Assembly (NCBI GenBank): GCA_038234785.1
Contig: JBBQTC010000031.1
Location: forward strand, 1-42,951
DNA: 42,951 nt
From: UBA668 sp038234785
Lineage (GTDB): Bacteria; Actinomycetota; Acidimicrobiia; Acidimicrobiales; Ilumatobacteraceae
Direction: 5' to 3'
Positions 6,783-14,969 of the stretch are shown in pieces (the first letter of the stretch is position 1; every line of letters begins with the position of its first letter). The notes beneath the pieces are model-generated. The model saw only the letters and a list, made by a program, of their open reading frames with translations, had not been told where the DNA came from and did not search any database. Both the position numbers and the translations under genes were made by a program.

Positions 6783-6799
6783 GTTCCGCTTCAACGTGT
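6783..6799 (+). other. attR core (displaced ychF end)
   Basis: Identical 17-bp copy of 222-238, followed by GA, which would complete GTG TGA in the uninterrupted ychF. Just beyond it, GCGGGT (6804-6809) and ACCCGC (6818-6823) could form a weak stem, perhaps what remains of the original ychF terminator. Confidence 0.85.
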
Positions 6800-6941
6800 G
6801 AGTGCGGGTACAACCACACCCGCCGCTGCACACTTCCCGGACTCGAGTCACGGTTGAAGGTGAGATCTCTCGCTCCAGGGATGCCACCGGAGGAAGGTGT
6901 GAGGCGGACAGGCGTGGGATCGGTCGAACCACCCGCGTTGC

Positions 6942-6953
6942 TAGGGTCGGGCG
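6942..6953 (+). promoter_or_regulatory. -10 element of DUF4129 operon (leaderless spacing)
   Basis: TAGGGT (6942-6947) followed by exactly six bases and then ATG 6954. This marks the first transcription start beyond the element. No clear -35 is seen. Confidence 0.5.
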
Positions 6954-7637
6954 ATGGACCGACGGACCCGCATCGTTGTGCTGGCCACCGTGTTCGTCAT
7001 GTTGGTCGTGATCGCAGCAGCCTCGTCGGGGTCGGTTCGGGTTTGGATCACTCCTCCGTCCGATGCCACCCCGTCGAGCGTGGTGCCCGAGGAGCGCGCA
7101 GCGGTCGAGCCGATCACGACCGCCATCTCCCGTACCCATGTGCCGGCGTGGGTCGGCGCCGCGCTGCAGGTCATCGGTCTGATCGCTGTGCTCCTCGCCG
7201 CTGCGTTCGCCGTCTCCGAGACTGCCGCGACCAGATTTCCACGTCGCTGGCGGGAGCGACAGCAGCGCAAGCGACAGCCGTTTGATCCGCTTCCCGAAGT
7301 GCAGGAGCAGGTGTTGACGGTCGACACCGACGCGGCGCGATCCGCACTCCGCACCGGAGCGCCCCGCAACGCGATCGTCGCCTGTTGGCTCCGGTTGGAG
7401 CACGACGCAGCGATGGCAGGGCTGGAGCGCTCTGCGTCGGAGACCGCTGCCGAATACGTCGAACGGGTGGTCACCGCCTCGTCCATCGACCCCCAACCGA
7501 TTCGCGAACTCGCCGCCCTCTACCGAGAGGCCCGCTTCTCGGAACACGAACTCGGCGAGGACCATCGTGTCGCTGCGATCGCGGCACTCGACCGCGTCCT
7601 CGACGCACTCGGGCAGCCCGCGGAGGTCGGCGTATGA
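6954..7637 (+). CDS. DUF4129 domain membrane protein
   Basis: A 227-aa protein with membrane helices at about residues 6-24 (VVLATVFVMLVVIAAAS) and 65-88 (WVGAALQVIGLIAVLLAAAFAV). A cytoplasmic DUF4129 domain follows (about 130-218: ARSALRTGAPRNAIVACWLRLEHDAAMAGL ... TAAEYVERVV ... LYREARFSEHELGEDHRVAAIAALDRVL). DUF4129 is often found at the C-terminus of transglutaminase-like membrane proteins in MoxR/DUF58 operons; here it stands alone. First gene of a five-gene overlapping operon. Confidence 0.85.
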   Translation: MDRRTRIVVLATVFVMLVVIAAASSGSVRVWITPPSDATPSSVVPEERAAVEPITTAISRTHVPAWVGAALQVIGLIAVLLAAAFAVSETAATRFPRRWRERQQRKRQPFDPLPEVQEQVLTVDTDAARSALRTGAPRNAIVACWLRLEHDAAMAGLERSASETAAEYVERVVTASSIDPQPIRELAALYREARFSEHELGEDHRVAAIAALDRVLDALGQPAEVGV

Positions 7638-8101
7638 CCGTGCGTCGGCTCGCGATCATCGTCGCCGTGTGGGCCCTCCTCGTCGGCGCCCTGTGGGTGA
7701 GCGATTCACAGCCGGCGGTGCTGTTGCTCGCCGGCATCGTCGCCGCGCTGATCACCGCCCTCTTCGTGATGATCGACTTCGCTGATTCGGTCGAGCCGGT
7801 CGAGTGGGTGCAGCACCTCGGCTCCGACGGGTGGGTCGCCGGCAGCGACCCCAGGGTTCGCTCGATCCGCCGCCAGTTGTACGGCGTCAGATTCACCGGT
7901 TCGGAGGAGATCAGCCAGACACTGATCGAGCTCGTCGACGACCGGTTGCTCGCACACCACCAGATCGACCGATTCGACGATCCGTCGGCGGCAACGGCGA
8001 TACTGCCGCCATTGCTGCGACGCCTGGTCGCGGGTGATCGGCGGTCGGTCGGGACGATGCGTGGCGTCCGCCGGGTGCTGACCGACATCGAGGCACTGTG
8101 A
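7634..8101 (+). CDS. Small membrane protein in MoxR operon
   Basis: 155 aa, starting at an ATG that overlaps the DUF4129 stop (ATGA). Two N-terminal membrane helices (about 5-22 LAIIVAVWALLVGALWVSD and 28-48) are followed by a soluble tail of about 100 residues with no motif I can name. The coupled start and tight operon imply it works with the MoxR/DUF58 proteins at the membrane. Confidence 0.8.
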   Translation: MTVRRLAIIVAVWALLVGALWVSDSQPAVLLLAGIVAALITALFVMIDFADSVEPVEWVQHLGSDGWVAGSDPRVRSIRRQLYGVRFTGSEEISQTLIELVDDRLLAHHQIDRFDDPSAATAILPPLLRRLVAGDRRSVGTMRGVRRVLTDIEAL

Positions 8102-8114
8102 GAGTGGGAACAAC

Positions 8115-9089
8115 ATGACGACCCTTGACATCCGCACGACCTCCGCCCTCGCCCGCGAGGTTCTCGACGAGGTCAACCTCGCCGTCGTCGGCAAGCGTGA
8201 CGAACTGACACTGGTGCTGTGCGGGGTGCTCGCCGGCGGACACGTCCTGCTCGAGGACCTCCCCGGTCTCGGCAAGACGCTCGCCGCGCGGTCGTTCGCG
8301 CAGACGCTGGGCCTGCGCTTCACCCGCGCGCAGTTCACGCCAGACCTGCTCCCTGCGGACCTCACCGGGTCGTTCGTCTTCGATCAGCGGGTGACCGAAT
8401 TCGTCTTCCGCAAGGGCCCGCTGTTCACCGGGCTGCTCCTCGCCGACGAGATCAACCGCACTCCTCCGAAGACCCAAGCGGCGCTGCTGGAGGCGATGCA
8501 GGAACGTCAGATCACCGTCGAGGGCGAGACGTTCGTGCTCGATGCACCGTTCCACGTGCTGGCGACCGCCAACCCTGTCGAGTACGAGGGCACGTACCCG
8601 CTCCCCGAGGCACAGCTGGATCGATTCCTCTTGCGGATCAGCTTCGGCTACCCCACCCGTGACGAGGAGCACGAAGTCCTCTCGCGCCGTATGGCACGGC
8701 GAGAGGAGGCACAAGAACTGCGGGCGGTGGTCGACGCGCCGACGCTGCTCGCGATGCAAGCGGCGGTCGAGACCGTGGTCGTCGACGGCGACGTCGTCCG
8801 CTACTGCGTCGACCTCGTCGATGCCACGCGACGTCACCAGCACGTCCAGATCGGTGCATCACCGCGTGGCGCTCTGGCGTTGCTGCTCTGCTCTCGTGCC
8901 CATGCCGTCATCGGGGGGCGCGACTTCGTCACCCCCGAGGACGTCAAGGCGGTCGCGCCGTCCGTGCTGCCACACCGAATCACGATCAAGCCCGAGCTGT
9001 GGTTGACCAAGGCGTCCGGGGCTTCGGTGACCACCGATGTCCTCGCGTCAGTGCCGACTCCTCCCCCGGCCGGTTCCCTGTCGCCGTGA
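8115..9089 (+). CDS. MoxR family AAA ATPase
   Basis: 324 aa, AAA_3 type. Walker A is at EDLPGLGKT (47-55), Walker B at LLADEINR (108-115), sensor 1 in ATANPVEYEGTYPLPEAQLDRFL (N153, Arg finger near R170), with the AAA lid domain C-terminal. MoxR ATPases act as chaperones that mature or activate partner proteins, usually VWA or DUF58 proteins encoded next door, as here. It starts 13 bases after the preceding stop, and its TGA overlaps the DUF58 GTG. Confidence 0.93.
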   Translation: MTTLDIRTTSALAREVLDEVNLAVVGKRDELTLVLCGVLAGGHVLLEDLPGLGKTLAARSFAQTLGLRFTRAQFTPDLLPADLTGSFVFDQRVTEFVFRKGPLFTGLLLADEINRTPPKTQAALLEAMQERQITVEGETFVLDAPFHVLATANPVEYEGTYPLPEAQLDRFLLRISFGYPTRDEEHEVLSRRMARREEAQELRAVVDAPTLLAMQAAVETVVVDGDVVRYCVDLVDATRRHQHVQIGASPRGALALLLCSRAHAVIGGRDFVTPEDVKAVAPSVLPHRITIKPELWLTKASGASVTTDVLASVPTPPPAGSLSP

Positions 9090-10390
9090 GGACAGGCGAC
9101 GGCTGGCTGCCGACCGCGGCGCACGCCCGTGCCGTGGTCGCCGGAATGGGCCTCTCGGTCGCGGCCGTCCTCGCCCGACGTCCCGACCTGCTGGTGCTCG
9201 CCACTCCGTTCGTCGTCGCCGCGGTCTGGGCCGTGCTCGTGCGCCCGAGCGCTCCACCGAAGATGCGCCAGTCGATCGGCCACGGCATGCTTCGCGAGGG
9301 CGAGTCGACCACGTGGCACGTCGACCTCGATGATCCCGAGGGCAGGATCGACGACGTGGGCGTCGTGCTCGAGGCGCCGACGTGGATGGATGTCGGCCCG
9401 CACGACGGCCAGGTCGCGGCGAGCCTGCACGACGACCCACGCGAGCGGATCGACATCTTCGTTCGGCCCTATCGATGGGGATACCGCCGCGTCGGGCCGG
9501 CGCTGGTCGTGGCCTCGAGTGGCTGGGCGGCGTTCCGGTGGGCGTCGAAGAACGAGGCCGAGGCCACGACCCTCGTGACGCTCCCCCATTCCTCCGAATT
9601 CGACGCGTCGGCGCCGCCGGTGCACACGCCGGGTCTCGTCGGCGGGAACCGCTCGCCACGACAGGGCAGCGGCAACGAGTTCGCGAGCATCCGCCCCTTC
9701 CAGCCCGGCGACCGACTGCGCCGGATCCACTGGCCGCAGTCCCTGCGCACGGGGACGCTGCACGTCACCTCCACCTGGGCCGACCACGACCGCCACGTGG
9801 TGCTGCTCGTCGACGCCCTCGACGAGGTCGGTCGGAGCGATGGAATCGACGGCCGCGCGTCGAGTCTCGACATCGCCGTCCGGGCCGCGTCGGCCATCGC
9901 CGCGCACTACATCAGCACCGGGGATCGTGTTGCGCTCGTCGTGCTCGGGTCACGCTCCGTCCGGCGCCTCCCGCCGGCGTCGGGTCATCGACACCTGCGA
10001 CGCATCCTCGAAGTGCTCGCCAACATCGAGCCGGGATCGCCGGCACACGACAACGGACGGATGCCCGGCGGCCTCGGCGAGGGTGCGTTGGTGCTCATGC
10101 TCTCACCGCTCGTCACCCCGACCGCCCTCCAGCGCGCGGTCACAGTCGCCAACCGCGGACTCTCGGTGCTGGTGATCGACTGCCTGCCGCCGGACATCGC
10201 AGAACAGACACCCGATGATCCGTACACGGGAATCGCCTGGCGGATCGAACTGCTCAAGCGGGAGCGCGAACTGCGCACCGTCCGCGAAGCGGGAATCGCT
10301 GTCGTGCCGTGGTCGGGGCCACGAAGTCTCGACGTCGTGCTCCGCGACCTGCATCACCATGCGGGTACCCGCGGCCGGCGGCCCCGATGA
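9086..10390 (+). CDS. DUF58 domain-containing protein
   Basis: 434 aa from GTG 9086, which overlaps the MoxR stop (GTGA). The DUF58 signature FASIRPFQPGDRLRRIHWPQSLRTGTLHV lies near residues 198-226 and is followed by a VWA-like fold (HVVLLVDALDE ... DIAVRAASAIAAHYISTGDRVALVVLG). A hydrophobic pair near the N-terminus (VVAGMGLSVAAVLARRPDLLVLATPFVVAAVWAVLV) anchors it. It is the expected client of the MoxR ATPase. The substrate pathway is unknown. A start at 8999 is open but would overlap moxR by 90 bases. Confidence 0.9.
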   Translation: MRTGDGWLPTAAHARAVVAGMGLSVAAVLARRPDLLVLATPFVVAAVWAVLVRPSAPPKMRQSIGHGMLREGESTTWHVDLDDPEGRIDDVGVVLEAPTWMDVGPHDGQVAASLHDDPRERIDIFVRPYRWGYRRVGPALVVASSGWAAFRWASKNEAEATTLVTLPHSSEFDASAPPVHTPGLVGGNRSPRQGSGNEFASIRPFQPGDRLRRIHWPQSLRTGTLHVTSTWADHDRHVVLLVDALDEVGRSDGIDGRASSLDIAVRAASAIAAHYISTGDRVALVVLGSRSVRRLPPASGHRHLRRILEVLANIEPGSPAHDNGRMPGGLGEGALVLMLSPLVTPTALQRAVTVANRGLSVLVIDCLPPDIAEQTPDDPYTGIAWRIELLKRERELRTVREAGIAVVPWSGPRSLDVVLRDLHHHAGTRGRRPR

Positions 10391-10923
10391 GCGCGCTCAC
10401 GGTCGACGAGTCGTGGCGCAGACTCCCCCGCATCCGCGGGGTCGGGCTGCTGCTGCGCGGGCTGATCCTGGTCAGCCCGCTGGCCGCGCTCGCCTGCACA
10501 CGGGCGGCGACGGACCACCCGCTGCCGGTCATCGACGTCGTGATCGTCATCCTCGCCATCGGCTCCGTGTTCGCCCCGGACGGCCCGCTGGGGGCCTTGG
10601 TGATCATGCTGGTCGCCATCGAGTGGGGTGCGACCGTGCACGACCGCACCACTTTCTGGGCGGTCGCGGTCGCTGCGGCGCTCGCCATGTTCCACGTCTG
10701 CCTCGCCGCCGCCACCGTCTCACCCCCCGGCGCTCGTTGGACGTCGGCGATGTGCCGTCGGTGGACGCGTCGAGCCGCGGTGGCGATGGGTTCGGGTGTG
10801 ACCACGTGGGCAGTCCTCGTCGCCATCGACGGCTACGAGATGCCCAGCAGCGCGATCCTCGTCGCCGCATCGCTGGTCGTACTGGCCCTCGCCGGCCTCT
10901 GGGCGCGCGACGGTCATCCGTGA
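10387..10923 (+). CDS. Hypothetical multipass membrane protein
   Basis: 178 aa, ATG overlapping the DUF58 stop (ATGA). About five hydrophobic segments (GVGLLLRGLILVSPLAALAC, VIDVVIVILAIGSVFA, LGALVIMLVAIEWGA, WAVAVAAALAMFHVCLAAA, ILVAASLVVLALAGLW). I do not recognise the family. As the last gene of the operon it is probably a membrane partner of the DUF58/MoxR complex. Confidence 0.8.
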   Translation: MSALTVDESWRRLPRIRGVGLLLRGLILVSPLAALACTRAATDHPLPVIDVVIVILAIGSVFAPDGPLGALVIMLVAIEWGATVHDRTTFWAVAVAAALAMFHVCLAAATVSPPGARWTSAMCRRWTRRAAVAMGSGVTTWAVLVAIDGYEMPSSAILVAASLVVLALAGLWARDGHP

Positions 10924-10935
10924 CATCTGCCATAT

Positions 10936-10967
10936 AGTTAGTGTCGCTAACTAAGTGATGGCATACT
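10936..10967. promoter_or_regulatory. MarR-type operator and -10 element
   Basis: AGTTAG (10936-10941) and CTAACT (10947-10952) form a 6-bp inverted repeat with a 5-base centre. CATACT (10962-10967) lies 7 bases before the GTG at 10975 and could be the -10. The inverted repeat is then placed to block polymerase, as in MarR autoregulation. Confidence 0.6.
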
Positions 10968-10974
10968 GGCCCCC

Positions 10975-11478
10975 GTGACCAATGCCTCCCCCACTTCGGC
11001 CCCGACCCTCACCGACGAGGCCCTCACCGACGAGGCCCTCACCGACGAGGCCGTCACCGAGATGGCCGGGCGGCTTCGGTTCTCGGTCGCACGAATGGCT
11101 CGGCTGCTCCGTCAGCAGGACCAGAGCGGTTTCGGGCCGACCCTCAACGCCGCGTTGAGCACCGTCGCCGGACACGGGCCGCTCACCCTCGGAGAACTGG
11201 CCGCTCGGGAGCAGGTCGCTCCTCCCACGATCACCAAGGTGGTCGAGAAGTTGGTGGCCAACGGGCTGGTCGCGCGTACACCCGACGCGCACGACCGGCG
11301 CGTTGCCCGAGTGGCCATCACCACCAAGGGCGAACGCCAGTTGCAGACCTACCGAACTCGGCGCACCGCCTGGTTGGTCGGACGCCTCCACGAACTCGAC
11401 CACGACGAACTGGTCCGGCTGCTGGCCGCGGTCGACGTCCTCGAGGCGATCATCGCCGTGCCCGAGGAACACGAATGA
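10975..11478 (+). CDS. MarR family transcriptional regulator
   Basis: 167 aa. The winged helix reads GPLTLGELAAREQVAPPTITKVVEKLVANGLVARTPDAHDRRVARVAITTKGERQL (about 62-122), the MarR signature with the DxR wing. The N-terminus contains a repeated LTDEA encoded by three identical 15-bp units (11008-11052), outside the MarR fold. GTG 10975 follows the -10 by 7 bases, so the mRNA is probably leaderless. ATGA overlap with the MFS gene indicates that it regulates this exporter, a common MarR arrangement; the ligand is unknown. Confidence 0.9.
   Translation: MTNASPTSAPTLTDEALTDEALTDEAVTEMAGRLRFSVARMARLLRQQDQSGFGPTLNAALSTVAGHGPLTLGELAAREQVAPPTITKVVEKLVANGLVARTPDAHDRRVARVAITTKGERQLQTYRTRRTAWLVGRLHELDHDELVRLLAAVDVLEAIIAVPEEHE
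11008..11052 (+). repeat. Three identical 15-bp tandem units in MarR gene
   Basis: CTCACCGACGAGGCC occurs three times without interruption (11008, 11023, 11038), with a degenerate fourth start after 11052. The period keeps frame, so copy number changes would only lengthen the N-terminal LTDEA arm. Confidence 0.85.
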
Positions 11479-12710
11479 AGCAGCGCTTCGACCTCGCCTT
11501 CGAAGAGACGTTCCGCTCGATGAGCGTCCGCAACTTCCGACTCTTCTTCGCAGGCCAGCTGATCTCCCAGATCGGTAACTGGCTCACGCTGGTCGCCCAG
11601 ACGCTGTTGATCCTGCACCTCACCAACAGCGGTGTGGCCGTCGGCTTCTTGGCCGCATGCCAGTTCCTCCCGGTTCTGCTCTTCGGCGCGTGGGCCGGCC
11701 TCGTGGCCGACCGCAGCGACAAGCGACGCCTGCTCATGATCGTGCAGTCGTTGGCGATGCTGCAGTCCTTCGGTCTGGCCGCGCTCGCGTTCATGGACCA
11801 TCCGCCAGTGCCGGCGCTGTACCTCGTCGCGCTCGCCGGGGGTTTCGCCACGGCCTTCGACAATCCGGCACGACGAGCCTTCGTTGTCGAGATGGTGCCC
11901 GTCGATCACGTCCAGAACGCCGTCAGCCTGAACAGCGCCCTGATGACCGGCTCTCGGGTGGTCGGGCCTGCACTCGCCGGACTGCTGATCACCACGGTGG
12001 GCTTCGGATGGTGCTTCCTGCTCGACGGCATCAGCTACCTCGCGGTCATCCTCGGCCTGTACATGATGCGCACCGAGGAGCTCCGGCCGAGCATTCCCAC
12101 ACCCCGTTCAAAGGGCCAGATCCGTGAGGGGTTCCGCTACGCGCGCTCGATCCCCGAGCTCTGGGTGCCCCTCACCATGATGACGATCATCGGTGCGCTG
12201 GCCTTCAACTTCAACGTCGTGATGCCGCTCTTCGTGAAGCGGTCGCTGCACGGCACCGACACCACCTTCACGCTCATCTATTCGGTGGTCAGCGTCGGGT
12301 CGCTCGTCGGTGCGCTCTACACCGCGAGACGCAAGGAGACCTCGGTGCGCCACGTCGTCATGGCCGCAGGGGCGTTCGGTGTCGCACTGCTCGCCTTCGC
12401 CGCATCACCCAGTCTCGCGGTGGCCTTCCCCCTGGCAATGCTGGTCGGGCTCAGCAGCATCATGTTCATGACCGCCTCGACCGCCATCGTGCAAGTGCGC
12501 TCCGACCCCGCGATGCGAGGGCGGGTGCTCGCGCTGCAGGCGATCGTGTTCCTGGGCTCGACCCCCATCGGTGGACCCCTGCTCGGCTGGATCTGCGAGA
12601 CCTTCGGCGCCCGGGCAGGATTCCTCGTCGGTGGAGCCGCGTGTCTGGTGGCAGCGGCCTGGGGTCGTGTCGCATCGCGGGAGTCCCGAGAACTGGCGAT
12701 GGCAGGCTGA
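11475..12710 (+). CDS. MFS transporter (MFS_3/EntS-like exporter)
   Basis: 411 aa with about 12 membrane helices. Typical family marks are FRLFFAGQLISQIGNWLTLVAQTLLILHL at the first helix, WAGLVADRSDKRRLLM in the cytoplasmic loop 2-3, and AFVVEMVPVDHVQNAVSLNSALMTGSRVVGPALAGLL. Relatives export siderophores, drugs or macrolides using the proton gradient. Control by the coupled MarR protein suggests an efflux role. The substrate cannot be told from sequence. Confidence 0.9.
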   Translation: MKQRFDLAFEETFRSMSVRNFRLFFAGQLISQIGNWLTLVAQTLLILHLTNSGVAVGFLAACQFLPVLLFGAWAGLVADRSDKRRLLMIVQSLAMLQSFGLAALAFMDHPPVPALYLVALAGGFATAFDNPARRAFVVEMVPVDHVQNAVSLNSALMTGSRVVGPALAGLLITTVGFGWCFLLDGISYLAVILGLYMMRTEELRPSIPTPRSKGQIREGFRYARSIPELWVPLTMMTIIGALAFNFNVVMPLFVKRSLHGTDTTFTLIYSVVSVGSLVGALYTARRKETSVRHVVMAAGAFGVALLAFAASPSLAVAFPLAMLVGLSSIMFMTASTAIVQVRSDPAMRGRVLALQAIVFLGSTPIGGPLLGWICETFGARAGFLVGGAACLVAAAWGRVASRESRELAMAG

Positions 12711-12728
12711 CCCAGCGCTGCGGGTCGG

Positions 12729-13124
12729 TCACTGCAGGTGCGACTCGTGTCCGCGCAACGCCTTGCGCAATCCGTCCATGTCGGCCGAGTGGAAGACCAC
12801 GCGGTTGTTCGTGGCGACGTAGATGGTGTCGATGTTCACGCCGGCGTCGGCGATCTGGCGGGCCAGGTCGGCGAGTGAGGCCGGGTTGTCGTCGATCTCG
12901 ACGACCACGACTTCCCGCTCCTCGGTGTGGACGTCGGCGTGGGTGAGGGCGAGCGCGTGACGCACGGGCTCGGCGTGCTTCACCAGCACGTGCAGCTGGG
13001 TTCGATCGCCTGGCCCCGTGAACGTCGCCGCCGAGAGATTCACTCCGGCGTCGCTCACGGCTGCGGCGATCTTCGCGAGCTCACCCGGCTTGTTGTCCAC
13101 TGCGATGACGATGTCAACCGCCAT
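12729..13124 (-). CDS. Tandem ACT-domain protein
   Basis: 131 aa made of two ACT-like units: VDIVIAVDNKPGELAKIAAAVSDAGVNLSAATF (about 3-60) and VVVVEIDDNPASLADLARQIADAGVNIDTIYVATNNRVVFHSADMDGLRKAL (about 68-124). ACT domains bind small molecules, mainly amino acids, as regulatory sensors. No enzyme domain is attached, so it is probably a stand-alone sensor. The start at 13124 is chosen because GGAGG lies just upstream. It converges on the MFS gene. Confidence 0.85.
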   Translation of the reverse strand: MAVDIVIAVDNKPGELAKIAAAVSDAGVNLSAATFTGPGDRTQLHVLVKHAEPVRHALALTHADVHTEEREVVVVEIDDNPASLADLARQIADAGVNIDTIYVATNNRVVFHSADMDGLRKALRGHESHLQ

Positions 13125-13190
13125 ATGTCGAACCTCCGTTGTCGTGGTGCGCGAAGTCTGCCACTCCCAGCGGACGTTCCGAACAGCCAT

Positions 13191-13216
13191 GTGCACGCGT
13201 GCACGAGGCCTAAGGT
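13191..13216. promoter_or_regulatory. Palindrome GTGCACGCGTGCAC and -10 of DUF885 gene
   Basis: A perfect 14-bp palindrome (13191-13204) lies 7 bases before TAAGGT (13211-13216), which is itself exactly six bases before ATG 13223. It covers the -35/spacer region, where an operator would act. Confidence 0.5.
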
Positions 13217-13222
13217 CGCCCC

Positions 13223-14905
13223 ATGACCGGTATGTCCCCCATCTTCCAGTTCGCCGACCGAATCGTGGCCGAACAGGCCGTCCTCGACCCGTGTCTCGCG
13301 ACCGGTCGAGGCATCCCGGGCTACGACCACCTCCTCACCGACTACTCCCCCACCGGCTACGAGCAACGAGCGGATCACCTCCGCCGAGCGCTCGCAGAAC
13401 TCGCCCGTCTCGAGGTCACCGGCGACGATGATCGGCTCGCCAAGGCGTTCATCACCGAACGCTTCGAGACGTCGCTGCTCGCCTTCGACACCCGCGACTG
13501 GCAGCGCACGCTTCGCGCAATCGCGGCGCCGCCGAGCGGACTGCGAAGCACGTTCGACCTGATGCCCCGCAACAGCACGGAGGCGTGGGAGAACATCGCC
13601 GCTCGCCTCGACGCCATCCCCGAAGCCCTCGACCGGCTGCGCAGCACCTACGACCTCGGCCGCGCGGAAGGACGAGTCGCCGCCCGCCGACAGGTGGAGG
13701 CCACCGCAGAGCAGTGCGGCACCTGGGCGAGCGATCGTTGGTTCGATTCCCTCGCCGACGAGGCGGCGGCCAACGCGTCGCTGCCGCCGACGCTGATGGC
13801 GCACGTCCGAGACGGCGCTGCGCTCGCCAACGAGGCCTACGGCGCGTTCGCCACTTACCTCCGCGAGGTATATCTGCCCGATGCGGACCCGGCCGACGGC
13901 TGCGGGCCCGAGCGCTACCGGGTGGGCGTTCGCCAGATGCTCGGCGCCGACCTCGATCCCGCGGAGATGTACGAGTGGGCCTGGGGCGACTTCCATCACC
14001 TCCGTGCCGAGATCGCAACGACGTGCGAGCGCATCGCCCCCGGCGCCGGCTTCGCAGAGGTCATCCACCTCCTCGACAACGATCCCGACCGGGCGGTTCA
14101 CGGCGTCGATGCCTACCAGGCCTGGCTGCAGGAGCTCACCGACGAAGCGATCGCGCGCAGTCACGAGCACTTCGAGATCCCGCCCGAGATCGACCGCTGC
14201 GAGGCCCTCATCCCGCCGGCGGGATCCGCGGCCGCGGCCTACTACACCGATCCCTCCGAGGACTTCTCCCGCCCGGGGCGTACTTGGTATCCCACACTCG
14301 GCCGCACGATGTTCCCGAAGTGGGGCGACGTCACCACCTGCTATCACGAGTCCGTCCCGGGGCACCACCTCCAGTTGGGCTACGCCAAGGTGCAGGCGTC
14401 GTCGCTCACCCGCATCCAGCGCAACGCGTTCATCAGCGGGCACGGCGAGGGTTGGGCCCTGTACGCCGAGCGTCTGTGCGACGAGTTCGGCTGGTTCGAG
14501 AACCCGGACCATCGACTGGGTTTCCTGGGTGGTCAGATCCTCCGGACGGTTCGGGTCATCATCGACATCGGGATGCACCTCGGCATGACGATCCCCGAGG
14601 GCACGACCCTCAACGACGGCACACCGTTCCACGGTGGCGAGGTGTGGGACGCCGACCTGGCGTTCGAGTTCGCGGTGAAGGAGACCGGCAACACCGAGAC
14701 GTTCATGCGGAGCGAGATCAACCGCTACCTCGGGTGGCCGGCGCAGGCGATCAGCTACAAGATCGGCGAGCGTGAGTGGCTTCGGGCGCGAGAGGACGCC
14801 AGGACCCGCGAGGGCGAGGCATTCGACCTGCGCGCCTGGCACACCCGGGCACTGAAGCTCGGCGCGATCGGCCTCGACCAACTTCGCGCCGAACTCGCCC
14901 GCTGA
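13223..14905 (+). CDS. DUF885 family metallopeptidase
   Basis: 560 aa. The zinc motif CYHESVPGHHLQ lies at residues 373-384 (H375, E376, H381/H382), followed by FISGHGEGWALYAERLCDEFGWF and the C-terminal PAQAISYKIGEREWLRAREDA, the hallmarks of DUF885, which resembles M3/M32-type helical peptidases. No signal peptide is visible, so it is probably cytoplasmic. ATG 13223 is six bases after TAAGGT, giving a leaderless mRNA; ATG 13229 is an alternative. Substrate is unknown. Confidence 0.9.
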   Translation: MTGMSPIFQFADRIVAEQAVLDPCLATGRGIPGYDHLLTDYSPTGYEQRADHLRRALAELARLEVTGDDDRLAKAFITERFETSLLAFDTRDWQRTLRAIAAPPSGLRSTFDLMPRNSTEAWENIAARLDAIPEALDRLRSTYDLGRAEGRVAARRQVEATAEQCGTWASDRWFDSLADEAAANASLPPTLMAHVRDGAALANEAYGAFATYLREVYLPDADPADGCGPERYRVGVRQMLGADLDPAEMYEWAWGDFHHLRAEIATTCERIAPGAGFAEVIHLLDNDPDRAVHGVDAYQAWLQELTDEAIARSHEHFEIPPEIDRCEALIPPAGSAAAAYYTDPSEDFSRPGRTWYPTLGRTMFPKWGDVTTCYHESVPGHHLQLGYAKVQASSLTRIQRNAFISGHGEGWALYAERLCDEFGWFENPDHRLGFLGGQILRTVRVIIDIGMHLGMTIPEGTTLNDGTPFHGGEVWDADLAFEFAVKETGNTETFMRSEINRYLGWPAQAISYKIGEREWLRAREDARTREGEAFDLRAWHTRALKLGAIGLDQLRAELAR

Positions 14906-14969
14906 CGCCGATCAGGCCGGCCGGGCACCGCCCGCCCGTCCTCCTTCCCGCCCAGCCGCCCGCCCGCCC

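Larger units (their letters stand above)
222..6799. mobile_element. Integrative element inserted in the 3' end of ychF (about 6.56 kb)
   Basis: A 17-bp identical repeat bounds the region: the end of ychF at 222-238 and an orphan copy at 6783-6799. Inside it are an excisionase-like gene (1149-1394) and a tyrosine integrase (1398-2501) with a full set of catalytic residues. A 27-bp repeat lies just inside each end, as expected for integrase arm sites in attP. No replication, conjugation or virion genes are visible, so this is a small cryptic or satellite-type integrative element, possibly mobilised by another element. Cargo includes a DUF7660 pair, a HEPN/MNT module, a MerR/epimerase/DUF2071 cluster and a decayed Phd antitoxin. 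The boundaries follow from sequence; mobility is inferred. Confidence 0.85.

Noticed and set aside
6804..6823. ychF terminator after attR
   Set aside because: Only a 6-bp stem with an 8-base loop and no T tract; kept as a remark, not a feature.
13055..14881. 608-aa open frame on the minus strand
   Set aside because: It is antisense to the DUF885 gene, whose zinc motif and family features are clear, and arises from high GC content.
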